Source of the DNA: JBIOUF01 sp044866695
GTDB taxonomy: Bacteria; Actinomycetota; Actinomycetes; Propionibacteriales; Nocardioidaceae
NCBI GenBank assembly: GCA_044866695.1
Contig: JBIOUF010000077.1
Span: 1-12,816 of the forward strand
DNA length: 12,816 nt
Direction: 5' to 3'
Below, piece after piece: positions 7,229 through 12,816 of the stretch. Below the pieces are notes generated by a model. The model had not been told where the DNA came from, ran no database searches, and saw only the letters and a program-made list of their open reading frames with translations. The position numbers and the translations under genes were made by a program. Each line of letters opens with the position of its first letter. The first letter of the stretch is position 1.

Positions 7229-7820
7229 GCCGCTCTCCGGCCGCGTCGCGCTGGTCGCCTGCGGGGCGATCGCGCAGCCGGCCGCGTCGGTCGCGGCGCA
7301 GGCGGGGCTCCCGGTCGACGTACACCCGCTGCCGCCGCTGCTGCACAACCAGCCCCAGCGGATCGCCGGCGAGGTGGAACGCGTGGCCACCCGTCTGGCC
7401 GCGACGTACCGCGCCGTGGCCGTCGGGTACGCCGACTGCGGCACCTACGGCGCCCTCGACGACGTCTGCGCCCGGCTCGGGCTGCGCCGGCTCGACGGGC
7501 TGCACTGCTACGACCTGTACGCCGGCCCGTCGCGGGTGGAGCGGTTCTTCGCCGAACAGCCGGGGACCTACCTGCTCACCGACTTCCTGGTCCGGTCCTT
7601 CCGCCGGACCGTCGTCGCCGAGCTGGGCCTGGACCGCTACCCCGAGCTGCGCGAGGAGTACTTCCGGCACTACACCCGCGTGGTCTGGCTCGCCCAGCAC
7701 CCCGACGACGAGCTGACCGCCCTGGCCGAGGACGCCGCCGCCGTGCTCGGGCTCCCGCTGACCGTCGTCCCCACCGGCACCGTCCGCCTGGAACGAGCCC
7801 TGCGACGGCTCCTGGACTGA
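7161..7820 (+). CDS. DUF1638-family protein, last gene of the corrinoid operon
   Basis: A 219-residue protein resembling DUF1638, an uncharacterised family often found beside MttB-type methyltransferases and corrinoid proteins. Recognisable segments are VALVACGAIA (29-38), HPLPPLLHNQPQRI, AVGYADCGTYGALD with a conserved Cys, and LHCYDLYAG. The Cys and His residues could bind metal or a cofactor; this is a guess. Start choice: ATG 7161 has GGAGGAGG about six bases upstream and overlaps the activase gene by 68 bp. The first 25 or so residues are Ser/Thr/Pro-rich and look like a by-product of the overlap, with the conserved fold starting near residue 27. GTG 7179 is an alternative start; no standard start exists between there and the conserved part. 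The stop lies within a 10-bp repeat array. Function is unknown. Confidence 0.8.
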   Translation: MSSSPTVPTSTTRSSTSWPSRSEPLSGRVALVACGAIAQPAASVAAQAGLPVDVHPLPPLLHNQPQRIAGEVERVATRLAATYRAVAVGYADCGTYGALDDVCARLGLRRLDGLHCYDLYAGPSRVERFFAEQPGTYLLTDFLVRSFRRTVVAELGLDRYPELREEYFRHYTRVVWLAQHPDDELTALAEDAAAVLGLPLTVVPTGTVRLERALRRLLD

Positions 7821-7895
7821 GCTGACCTGCACTGAACCGAACTGAGCTGGACTGAGCTGGACTGAGCTGATCCGGGCTGAACTGGACTGAGCTGA
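7816..7895. repeat. 10-bp degenerate tandem repeat (ACTGAGCTGG)
   Basis: Three adjacent copies at 7841-7870 read ACTGAGCTGG, ACTGAGCTGG and ACTGAGCTGA. Further full or decayed copies are at 7816-7825, 7831-7840 and 7886-7895. The first copy contains the TGA stop of the DUF1638 gene, so the array begins inside the gene end. The unit is not a multiple of three and shows no hairpin potential. It looks like slippage-expanded DNA in a convergent gap. Confidence 0.75.
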
Positions 7896-7918
7896 ACAGC
7901 CGCCCTCACGCCCCCCTT

Positions 7919-7937
7919 GACGCCGAGCCGGCGTGTC
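7919..7937 (+). terminator. Possible terminator hairpin between the convergent operons
   Basis: ACGCCG (7920-7925) and CGGCGT (7929-7934) form a perfect 6-bp stem with a 3-base loop, followed by the pyrimidine-rich TCTTCCTCCC. It is about 100 bp after the DUF1638 stop, in the gap between convergent genes. It may terminate the corrinoid operon and possibly also the opposing gene. Confidence 0.35.
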
Positions 7938-7946
7938 TTCCTCCCG

Positions 7947-8042
7947 CTCGACGGCCCACCCGGCGGAACCTACGCCGACTCGGCCGCCCACCCGGCGGAG
8001 GATGCGCCGGCTCGGCCACCCACCCGGCGGAGGATGCGCGGG
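7947..8042. repeat. 32-bp tandem repeat, three units
   Basis: Units lie at 7947-7978, 7979-8010 and 8011-8042. The last two differ at only two bases (CTCGGCC-G/A-CCCACCCGGCGG...). The first is diverged in its second half but keeps CCCACCCGGCGGA. Units are directly adjacent with no spacers, so this is not a CRISPR. The array ends nine bases before the stop of the MetF-like gene. Together with the 10-bp array it fills most of the 231-bp gap at 7821-8051. Confidence 0.75.
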
Positions 8043-8051
8043 GTCGGGGGG

Positions 8052-8915
8052 TCAGGAGACGGGGACGTGGTCGTGGTCGCCGAGGCGCTCGAGCTGGGCG
8101 CGGCGCCAGGCCTCGGTCTCGGCGACCTGGTTGAACGTGAAGACGTGCAGGCCGGCGACGCCCATGGCCGGGTCGGCGAACGTGCGCGCGCAGCGCTCCA
8201 GGAACCGCATCGGCTCATAGCCCGGCGCCGCGATCCGGGCGAACACCCGCTTGTTCTTGTTCAGGAACCGGGTGGACTCGCCCACCCCGATCCGGGTCGC
8301 CATGGTCAGCAGCTTGGTCCGCTCGACCGGGCCGGGCACGCCGACCCACACCGGCATCGGCACCCGTCGCTCCCGGAGCCGGTGCACCCACTTGTTGACC
8401 AGGTCGGCGTCGAAGGTGAGGTTGCTGATCACGTCGGTGGCGTGGTGGCGCTTGTCCCACATGGCCTGCACGGTCAGGTCGTCGTGGATGGAGGGGTGCG
8501 ACTCGGGGTACCCGGTGATGCCGACGTGCGGGAACGGGTCGCCCATGGCCTGGAGGTCCCGCAGCAGGTCCAGGGACTCGGTGTAGTCGCCGGCGGCCGG
8601 GTCCTGGTCGCCGGCGGGCACGAACACGGTGTCGATCCCGACAGCGCGCAGCCGGGCCACGATCTCCTCCAGCTCACCGCGCCCGCTGACCATGCGCGCC
8701 GCCAGGTGCGGCACCACCCGGTAGTCCCCGGCCAGGCGCTCGGCCAGGCCCAGCGTCGCGCCGAGCCCCTTCGCGGGCGACGCGGTCACGGTGACGATCC
8801 GTCCGGCTGGGACGTGCTCGCGCAGGGTGGCCTCGATGCTCGCGGTCGGGAGCACTTCGAAGCGCGGGTCGGCGAGCACCCGGCCGAGCGCCGACCTCCG
8901 CGTTTTGTTGCGCAT
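8052..8915 (-). CDS. Methylenetetrahydrofolate reductase-like protein (MetF family)
   Basis: A 287-residue protein with the MetF TIM-barrel pattern: FEVLPT (19-24), VTVTASPAKG (41-50), VVPHLAARMV (67-76), VFVPAGD (97-103), GITGYPESHPS (132-142), LTFDADLVNKW (166-176), VWVGVPGPV (189-197) and GLHVFTFN (255-262). MetF interconverts 5,10-methylene-THF and 5-methyl-THF using FAD. Beside an operon that makes methyl-THF, its likely job is the oxidative direction, feeding methyl carbon to methylene-THF; this is an inference. E20 may match the catalytic Glu of E. coli MetF, a tentative assignment. The frame is open for about 140 further codons upstream, but those overlap the TetR gene antisense-free frame and lack family features, so ATG 8915 is preferred. 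The Shine-Dalgarno sequence is poor. The TetR gene is 83 bp upstream on the same strand. Confidence 0.8.
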   Translation of the reverse strand: MRNKTRRSALGRVLADPRFEVLPTASIEATLREHVPAGRIVTVTASPAKGLGATLGLAERLAGDYRVVPHLAARMVSGRGELEEIVARLRAVGIDTVFVPAGDQDPAAGDYTESLDLLRDLQAMGDPFPHVGITGYPESHPSIHDDLTVQAMWDKRHHATDVISNLTFDADLVNKWVHRLRERRVPMPVWVGVPGPVERTKLLTMATRIGVGESTRFLNKNKRVFARIAAPGYEPMRFLERCARTFADPAMGVAGLHVFTFNQVAETEAWRRAQLERLGDHDHVPVS

Positions 8916-8918
8916 CAA

Positions 8919-8930
8919 GAAACCCGTTTC
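8919..8930. promoter_or_regulatory. Short palindrome in the leader of the MetF-like gene
   Basis: GAAAC-CC-GTTTC is a perfect inverted repeat three bases before the ATG at 8915, in an unusually A/T-rich patch for this window. It could be a protein-binding site or a small RNA hairpin over the ribosome-binding region. Twelve bases is short enough to arise by chance. Confidence 0.3.
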
Positions 8931-8951
8931 GCCATACGCGACACTGGGCTC

Positions 8952-8980
8952 AGCGTAGACCCCCGCCGCAGGCCCAGCAA
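8952..8980 (-). promoter_or_regulatory. Candidate promoter of the MetF-like gene
   Basis: On the minus strand TTGCTG (8975-8980), a 17-bp spacer and TACGCT (8952-8957, TANNNT) form a plausible actinobacterial promoter in the 83-bp gap after the TetR gene. Transcription would start near 8945, about 30 bases before the ATG. It would let this gene be expressed apart from the reductase-TetR pair upstream. Confidence 0.4.
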
Positions 8981-8998
8981 GCGCCGCCGCGGGCCGGC

Positions 8999-9604
8999 TC
9001 AGCGCGGGGCGAGGCCGGTGAGCAGCAGCCCGTAGACGGCCTCCAGGTCCCGCTCCAGCCGGGCCCCCGGCACCCTGGTCCACTCCCCGGCCAGGGCGGG
9101 GTGGTGGAACCGCGCGGTCGCGTGCAGCACCGCCCGGCCGTCCCGCCGGGGGTCGTCGGACGCGAGGTGCCCCGACGAGACCCCCTGGGCCAGGATCCGG
9201 CCGAGCTGGTCGGCCAGCTGGTCCACGTGTGCGGCGACCACGTCGCGCGACTGCCAGGTCAGCTGCTGGAAGGTCTCGAACAGCTCGGGGTCCTCGCGCG
9301 CCATCCGCTGCTTGGAGCCGGCCAGCAGGAGCAGCCACCTGCGCAGCCGCTCTGGCGCCGGCCCGGGAGCGGCCACCACCTCCTCCAGCGGCGCCGACAC
9401 GCGGTGCAGCCAGCGTTGCGTGACCGCGTCGCGCAGCGCGGCCTTGCTGGCGAAGTGCCGGTAGACGCTGCCGTGGCTGACCCCGAGCGCGCGGGCGACG
9501 TCGACGACCGAGGCCTTGGCCGGGCCGAACCGGCGGATCACCCGCTCCGCGGCGTCCAGGATCGCGTCGGACGTCAGCGGTTCGGTGGTGCGCAGTCCGA
9601 CCAC
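8999..9604 (-). CDS. TetR-family transcriptional regulator
   Basis: A 201-residue regulator with the N-terminal TetR helix-turn-helix: SDAILDAAERVIRRFG (12-27), then ASVVDVARALGVSHGSVYRHFASKAALRDAV (31-61), where SHGSVYRHF is the recognition helix region. The C-terminal ligand domain (about 70-200) is helical, with no recognisable ligand motif. Length is typical. The start is GTG (9602-9604), four bases after the stop of the aldo/keto reductase gene, with a weak GGTGA before it, so the two genes are almost surely co-transcribed. It may bind the inverted repeat upstream of the reductase gene and autoregulate the pair. Any role in one-carbon metabolism is unproven. Confidence 0.9.
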   Translation of the reverse strand: MVGLRTTEPLTSDAILDAAERVIRRFGPAKASVVDVARALGVSHGSVYRHFASKAALRDAVTQRWLHRVSAPLEEVVAAPGPAPERLRRWLLLLAGSKQRMAREDPELFETFQQLTWQSRDVVAAHVDQLADQLGRILAQGVSSGHLASDDPRRDGRAVLHATARFHHPALAGEWTRVPGARLERDLEAVYGLLLTGLAPR

Positions 9605-9608
9605 GGGG

Positions 9609-10607
9609 TCACCGCTCGCTGTCGAGGAAGGCCATCTGCCTGGCGTCGTACCGGCTGCCGGCCACCGCGTCTGCCGGGAGCGCCGCCTCGACGGCCGCCA
9701 GGTCGTCCCCGGAGAGTCGCAGCTCGAGCGCGCCGAGGGACTCGGCGAGGCGCTCCCTGGTCCGGGCCCCCACCAGCGGCACGATGTCGTCGCCGCGGCT
9801 GAGCACCCAGCCGATCGCCACCTGCGCGACGGTGGCGTCGCAGCGCTGCGCGACCTCGCGCAGGGTCTCCACCAGGGCGAGGTTGCGGTCCAGGTTGTCC
9901 CCGGCGAACCGCGGCAGCCGGCTCCGGAAGTCCTGCGAGTCCCGGTCGGCGGACCAGTGGCCGGAGATCAGCCCCCGGGACAGCACGCCGTACGCCGTCA
10001 CGCCGACCCCGAGCTCGCGGGCGGTCGGCAGGATCTGGTCCTCGACCCCCCGGCTGACCAGCGAGTACTCGACCTGCACGTCGCTGACCGGGTGCACCGC
10101 ATGGGCCCGGCGCAGGGTGTCCGCGCCCACCTCGGACAGCCCGAGGTGGCGCACGTACCCGGCCTGGACCATCTCGGCGATCGCCCCGACGGTCTCCTCG
10201 ACGGGCACCGCCGGGTCGACCCGGGCGGGCCGGTAGACGTCGACGTGGTCGGTGCCCAGGCGGCGCAGGGTGTAGGCGAGCGCGTTCTTCACCGCCACCG
10301 GCCGGGTGTCGTTCCCGAGCCATCCCCCGGCCGGGTCGCGCAGGGTCCCGAACTTGACGCTGATCGTGACCTGGTCCCGGTCGCGGCCGCGGAGGGCGTC
10401 GCGGAGCAGCATCTCGTTGTGCCCCATGCCGTAGAAGTCGCCGGTGTCCAGCAGGGTGACCCCGGCGTCGAGCGCGGCCCGGATGGTGGCCAGGCTCTCC
10501 GTCTCGTCGGCGGGGCCGTAGAGGTCGGACATGCCCATGAGGCCGAGGCCCACGGCGGACACGGTGGGCCCGGAGCGGCCGAGGGCGCGTGCGGGGAGGG
10601 TGTTCAT
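9609..10607 (-). CDS. Aldo/keto reductase lacking the usual catalytic histidine
   Basis: A 332-residue NADPH-dependent aldo/keto reductase, (beta/alpha)8 barrel, close in pattern to the pyridoxal reductase/YakC-like group. Catalytic D54 and Y59 lie in LLDTGDFYG and K85 in SVKFG. The histidine normally found in a Y-x-x-H-R-V-D-P context is Ala128 (YRPARVDP, 125-132). Related actinobacterial sequences may share this change, so it may mark a subfamily. Cofactor segments near the C-terminus include IGWVLSRGDDIVPLVGARTRERL. ATG 10607 begins the family's normal N-terminus (LGRSGPTVSAVGLGLMGMS); the longer open frame upstream has no family similarity and crosses into the recC leader. No good Shine-Dalgarno sequence is visible. 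The physiological substrate is unknown. It heads a minus-strand pair with the TetR gene. Confidence 0.9.
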   Translation of the reverse strand: MNTLPARALGRSGPTVSAVGLGLMGMSDLYGPADETESLATIRAALDAGVTLLDTGDFYGMGHNEMLLRDALRGRDRDQVTISVKFGTLRDPAGGWLGNDTRPVAVKNALAYTLRRLGTDHVDVYRPARVDPAVPVEETVGAIAEMVQAGYVRHLGLSEVGADTLRRAHAVHPVSDVQVEYSLVSRGVEDQILPTARELGVGVTAYGVLSRGLISGHWSADRDSQDFRSRLPRFAGDNLDRNLALVETLREVAQRCDATVAQVAIGWVLSRGDDIVPLVGARTRERLAESLGALELRLSGDDLAAVEAALPADAVAGSRYDARQMAFLDSER

Positions 10608-10620
10608 GCCGCCAGTGTCC

Positions 10621-10648
10621 CTGACAATTGACAGAATCGCAATACTGT
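10621..10648 (+). promoter_or_regulatory. Candidate promoter of recC
   Basis: CTGACA (10621-10626), a 16-bp spacer and TACTGT (10643-10648, TANNNT) form a plausible plus-strand promoter, about 95 bases before the recC start. It overlaps the inverted repeat at 10629-10650. A second TANNNT, TACAGT, at 10685-10690 has no -35 match. Confidence 0.4.
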
Positions 10649-10650
10649 CA
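10629..10650. promoter_or_regulatory. Inverted repeat TGACAG-N10-CTGTCA, possible TetR operator
   Basis: The 22-bp element has perfect 6-bp arms and sits 22 bp upstream of the reductase ATG, in an A/T-rich island between divergent genes. A further TGACA copy is at 10622-10626. Size and position suit a TetR-family operator controlling the reductase-TetR pair, and it would also cover the recC promoter candidate. Confidence 0.5.
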
Positions 10651-10743
10651 GTCACACCCACCCGAGAGTGTCGGAGCCGTCGCCTACAGTCCCGTCCAGA
10701 TGTCGGGCGCCGGCGACGGCGCGGGCCGCAAGGAGGTGAGCCG

Positions 10744-12816
10744 GTGCTGGTCGTGCACCGCGCCGAGCGCGCAGACCGCCTCGTCGCCGGTCTGGCCGAG
10801 CTGCTGGGCACGCCCCTGGACGACCCGTTCACCCCCGAGGTGGTGGCGGTCCCCTCGCGCGGGGTCGAGCGGTGGATCTCCCAGCGGCTCGCGGTCTCCT
10901 TGGGCGCGACGGCGGTCGAGGGGGGCGTGTGCGCCAACGTCTCGTTCCCGTCCCCGGCTCGGGTCGTGGCCGACGCGCTGGCCCGGGCCACCGGACTGGA
11001 CCCGGCCGACGACCCGTGGACGGAGCGCCGGCTGGCGTGGTCGGTGCTCCGGGTCGTCGACGAGGTGGCCGGCTCCGACGGCTTCGAGACGCTGGGCCGT
11101 CATCTCGGCGTGGTCCCGGGGGACGCCGGCGATGCCGACGACCCCCGCCGAGGGCGCCGCATGGCGGTCGCCCAGAAGCTCGCCGGCCTGTTCGCCTCCT
11201 ACGCCGCACAGCGCCCCGTCATGCTGCGCGACTGGGCCGCGGGGGCCGACACCGACGGCGGCGGGCCGCTCGACGCCGACCTGCGGTGGCAGGCCGAGCT
11301 GTGGCGCCGGCTGCGCGAGCTGGTCGGGCTGCCCAGCCCGGCCGAGCGTCTCGACGGCGCGTGCGCGCGGCTCCGCGGGGAGCCCGGGCTGGTGGGCCTG
11401 CCGGGTCGGCTGTCCCTGTTCGGTCCGACCCGGCTGTCCACCGACCAGCTGCTGGTCCTCGACGCGCTCGGCGAGGCCCGCGACGTCCACCTCTGGCTGC
11501 CCCACCCGTCTCCGGCGCTGTGGGAGGCGGTGTCCGGCCGCCTCGGGGAGCGGCGCGGCGACCGGGCTCCGGCCCGGCGCGGTGACCCGACCGCCGAGGC
11601 GGCCCGGCATCCCCTGCTGGCCAGTCTCGGACGCGACTCCCGCGAGATGCAGCTGCGGCTCGCCGCGACCACCCACGTCTCGGTCGACGAGCACCTGGCC
11701 GTCGCACCGGGCCCCGCCGCGGAGACCCTGCTCGGAGGGCTTCAGCGCGACCTTCGCGACAACCGCCCGTCCCGCCCGCCCGACCGCGCGCCGGACCCTG
11801 CCGACCGCTCCGTGCAGGTGCACTCCTGCCACGGCCGGCAGCGCCAGGTGGAGGTGCTGCGCGAGGTCGTGCTCGGGCTTCTCCAGGACGACCCCACGCT
11901 CGACCTGCGCGACATCGTCGTGATGTGCCCCGACATCGAGGCGTTCGCCCCGCTGGTGAGCGCGTGCTTCGGCGGCCTGGACCCCCTCGGGGAAGCGGCC
12001 GCCGGGGACGGCGGGGACGGCTCGGCGGCCGTCCACCCCGGTCACCGGCTCCGGGTGCGCCTGGCGGACCGGTCCCTTCGGCAGACCAACCCGGTGCTCG
12101 CGCTCGTCGCGCGGCTCCTGGAGCTCGCCGACGCCCGGGTGACCGCCTCGGAGGTGCTGGACCTGGCGGCCATGCCGCCGGTCCGGCTGCGGTTCGGGTT
12201 CGACGACGACGCGCTGGAGCGGGTCGGTGGCTGGGTGCGCGGCGCGGGAGTCCGGTGGGGGCTGGACGCCGCCGCGAGGGCCCCCTACCGCCTCGACCGG
12301 GTGCGACAGAACACCTGGGAGGCCGGGCTGGACCGCATCCTGGTCGGCGTCGCCATGGACTCCGCCGACCTGCGCGGCGTCGGCCTGGCGCTTCCGCTCG
12401 ACGACGTCGACAGCAACGACATCGACCTCGCGGGCCGCCTCGCCGAGCTGGTCGACCGGCTGGCCGCGGCCGTCGCCGGGCTGCGCGCCGACCGGCCGCT
12501 GGAGGAGTGGGTCGCCGCGCTCGAAGCGGCCCTGGACGACCTCGCCCTCACCGCGCCGTACGACGCCTGGCAGCTCACCCAGGCTCGCGCGGAGCTCGCC
12601 GGTGCCGTCGCCGCCGCCGCGGGCGCGCCCGGCGCGCGGCTGTCGCTGGCCGACCTGCGCTCGCTCCTCGCCGACCGCCTGGCCGGCCGCCCCACCCGGG
12701 CCAACTTCCGCACCGGCCACCTCACGGTGTGCTCGATGGTGCCGATGCGGTCCGTCCCGCACCGGGTGGTCGTGCTGCTCGGGCTGGACGACCTGGTGTT
12801 CCCCCGGAGCACCAGG
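10744..12816 (+). CDS. recC: Exonuclease V gamma subunit RecC, N-terminal 691 codons (cut by right edge)
   Basis: The frame from GTG 10744 stays open to the last base of the window, 691 codons. The N-terminus VVHRAERADRLVAGLAELL followed by PEVVAVPSRGVERWISQRLA is the usual RecC opening. Later segments also fit: HLWLPHPSP, VHSCHGRQRQVEVLREVVL (where the second helicase-like domain begins), DIVVMCPDIEAFAPLV, RLADRSLRQTNPV, and MVPMRSVPHRVVVLLGLDDLVFPR at the edge. RecC is the inactive-helicase scaffold of RecBCD that recognises Chi and splits the strands during double-strand break repair. Full-length proteins have about 1,100 residues, so over a third is missing. AGGAGGTGA (10731-10739) four bases before GTG fixes the start. 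recB and recD would be expected downstream. Confidence 0.92.
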   Translation, partial: MLVVHRAERADRLVAGLAELLGTPLDDPFTPEVVAVPSRGVERWISQRLAVSLGATAVEGGVCANVSFPSPARVVADALARATGLDPADDPWTERRLAWSVLRVVDEVAGSDGFETLGRHLGVVPGDAGDADDPRRGRRMAVAQKLAGLFASYAAQRPVMLRDWAAGADTDGGGPLDADLRWQAELWRRLRELVGLPSPAERLDGACARLRGEPGLVGLPGRLSLFGPTRLSTDQLLVLDALGEARDVHLWLPHPSPALWEAVSGRLGERRGDRAPARRGDPTAEAARHPLLASLGRDSREMQLRLAATTHVSVDEHLAVAPGPAAETLLGGLQRDLRDNRPSRPPDRAPDPADRSVQVHSCHGRQRQVEVLREVVLGLLQDDPTLDLRDIVVMCPDIEAFAPLVSACFGGLDPLGEAAAGDGGDGSAAVHPGHRLRVRLADRSLRQTNPVLALVARLLELADARVTASEVLDLAAMPPVRLRFGFDDDALERVGGWVRGAGVRWGLDAAARAPYRLDRVRQNTWEAGLDRILVGVAMDSADLRGVGLALPLDDVDSNDIDLAGRLAELVDRLAAAVAGLRADRPLEEWVAALEAALDDLALTAPYDAWQLTQARAELAGAVAAAAGAPGARLSLADLRSLLADRLAGRPTRANFRTGHLTVCSMVPMRSVPHRVVVLLGLDDLVFPRSTR

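Noticed and set aside
5171..7444. Long minus-strand open frame (757 codons) antisense to the activase gene
   Set aside because: Typical antisense open frame in high-GC DNA: low-complexity Gly/Asp/Arg/His/Gln content, no motif, and the plus strand has an unambiguous [2Fe-2S]/ASKHA protein.
7947..8042. 32-bp repeats considered as a CRISPR array
   Set aside because: The units are adjacent with no spacers, only three exist, one is degenerate, and no cas gene is present.
8916..9338. N-terminal extension of the MetF-like protein
   Set aside because: The extra 141 codons overlap the TetR gene out of frame and have no MetF similarity; the family N-terminus begins near ATG 8915.
10608..10991. N-terminal extension of the aldo/keto reductase
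   Set aside because: It crosses the divergent promoter region into recC, and the reductase fold begins directly at ATG 10607.
10628..11923. Plus-strand open frame (431 codons) with an ATG in the reductase-recC gap
   Set aside because: It is in a different frame from RecC, rich in Ser/Arg/Pro/Cys/Trp, lacks a ribosome-binding site and overlaps RecC codons.
10684..12762. Long minus-strand open frame (692 codons) antisense to recC
   Set aside because: The plus-strand frame from 10744 matches RecC over its whole length and has a strong ribosome-binding site; the antisense frame shows no recognisable domain.

Overview
The window is very GC-rich DNA from what looks like a free-living actinobacterium, possibly Nocardioides-like (an inference). 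The pointers are strong G/C bias at third codon positions, frequent GTG starts, TANNNT -10 elements (some placed for leaderless transcripts), IclR and TetR regulators, and a RecC-type exonuclease subunit. I saw no insertion sequence, phage gene, tRNA, rRNA or CRISPR array.

Left part (1-1436). The first codons of a response regulator run off the left edge on the minus strand. Upstream of it is an inositol-monophosphatase-family gene (minus strand). That gene is divergent from an unrecognised 88-residue protein gene (plus strand), and both appear to be leaderless GTG genes. A convergent 228-bp gap with an 18-bp tandem repeat follows.

Centre (1437-7820). This is the notable part: an apparently complete corrinoid-dependent demethylation system. 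A pyrrolysine-free MttB-family methyltransferase gene (minus) is divergent from a tightly packed operon (plus): iclR-type regulator, corrinoid protein, methyltetrahydrofolate methyltransferase (MtrH/MetH-pterin type), RamA-like [2Fe-2S]/ASKHA reductive activase, and a DUF1638 protein. Proposed flow: the MttB-type enzyme moves a methyl group from an N-methylated substrate (probably a quaternary amine, identity unknown) to Co(I) on the corrinoid protein. The MtrH-like enzyme passes it to tetrahydrofolate, and the activase rescues inactive Co(II). The intergenic region at 2877-2990 carries three TGGAAC half-sites in alternating orientation between two opposed promoters, a convincing IclR-type control point.

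Right of centre (7821-10607). After a repeat-rich convergent gap come three minus-strand genes: aldo/keto reductase, TetR regulator and a MetF-like methylenetetrahydrofolate reductase. The last could oxidise the methyl-THF made by the central module, linking it to one-carbon catabolism.

Right end (10744-12816). recC, the gamma subunit gene of exonuclease V, starts on the plus strand with a near-perfect Shine-Dalgarno sequence and runs off the right edge after 691 codons. All functions are read from sequence motifs and remembered family features; no database search was run.
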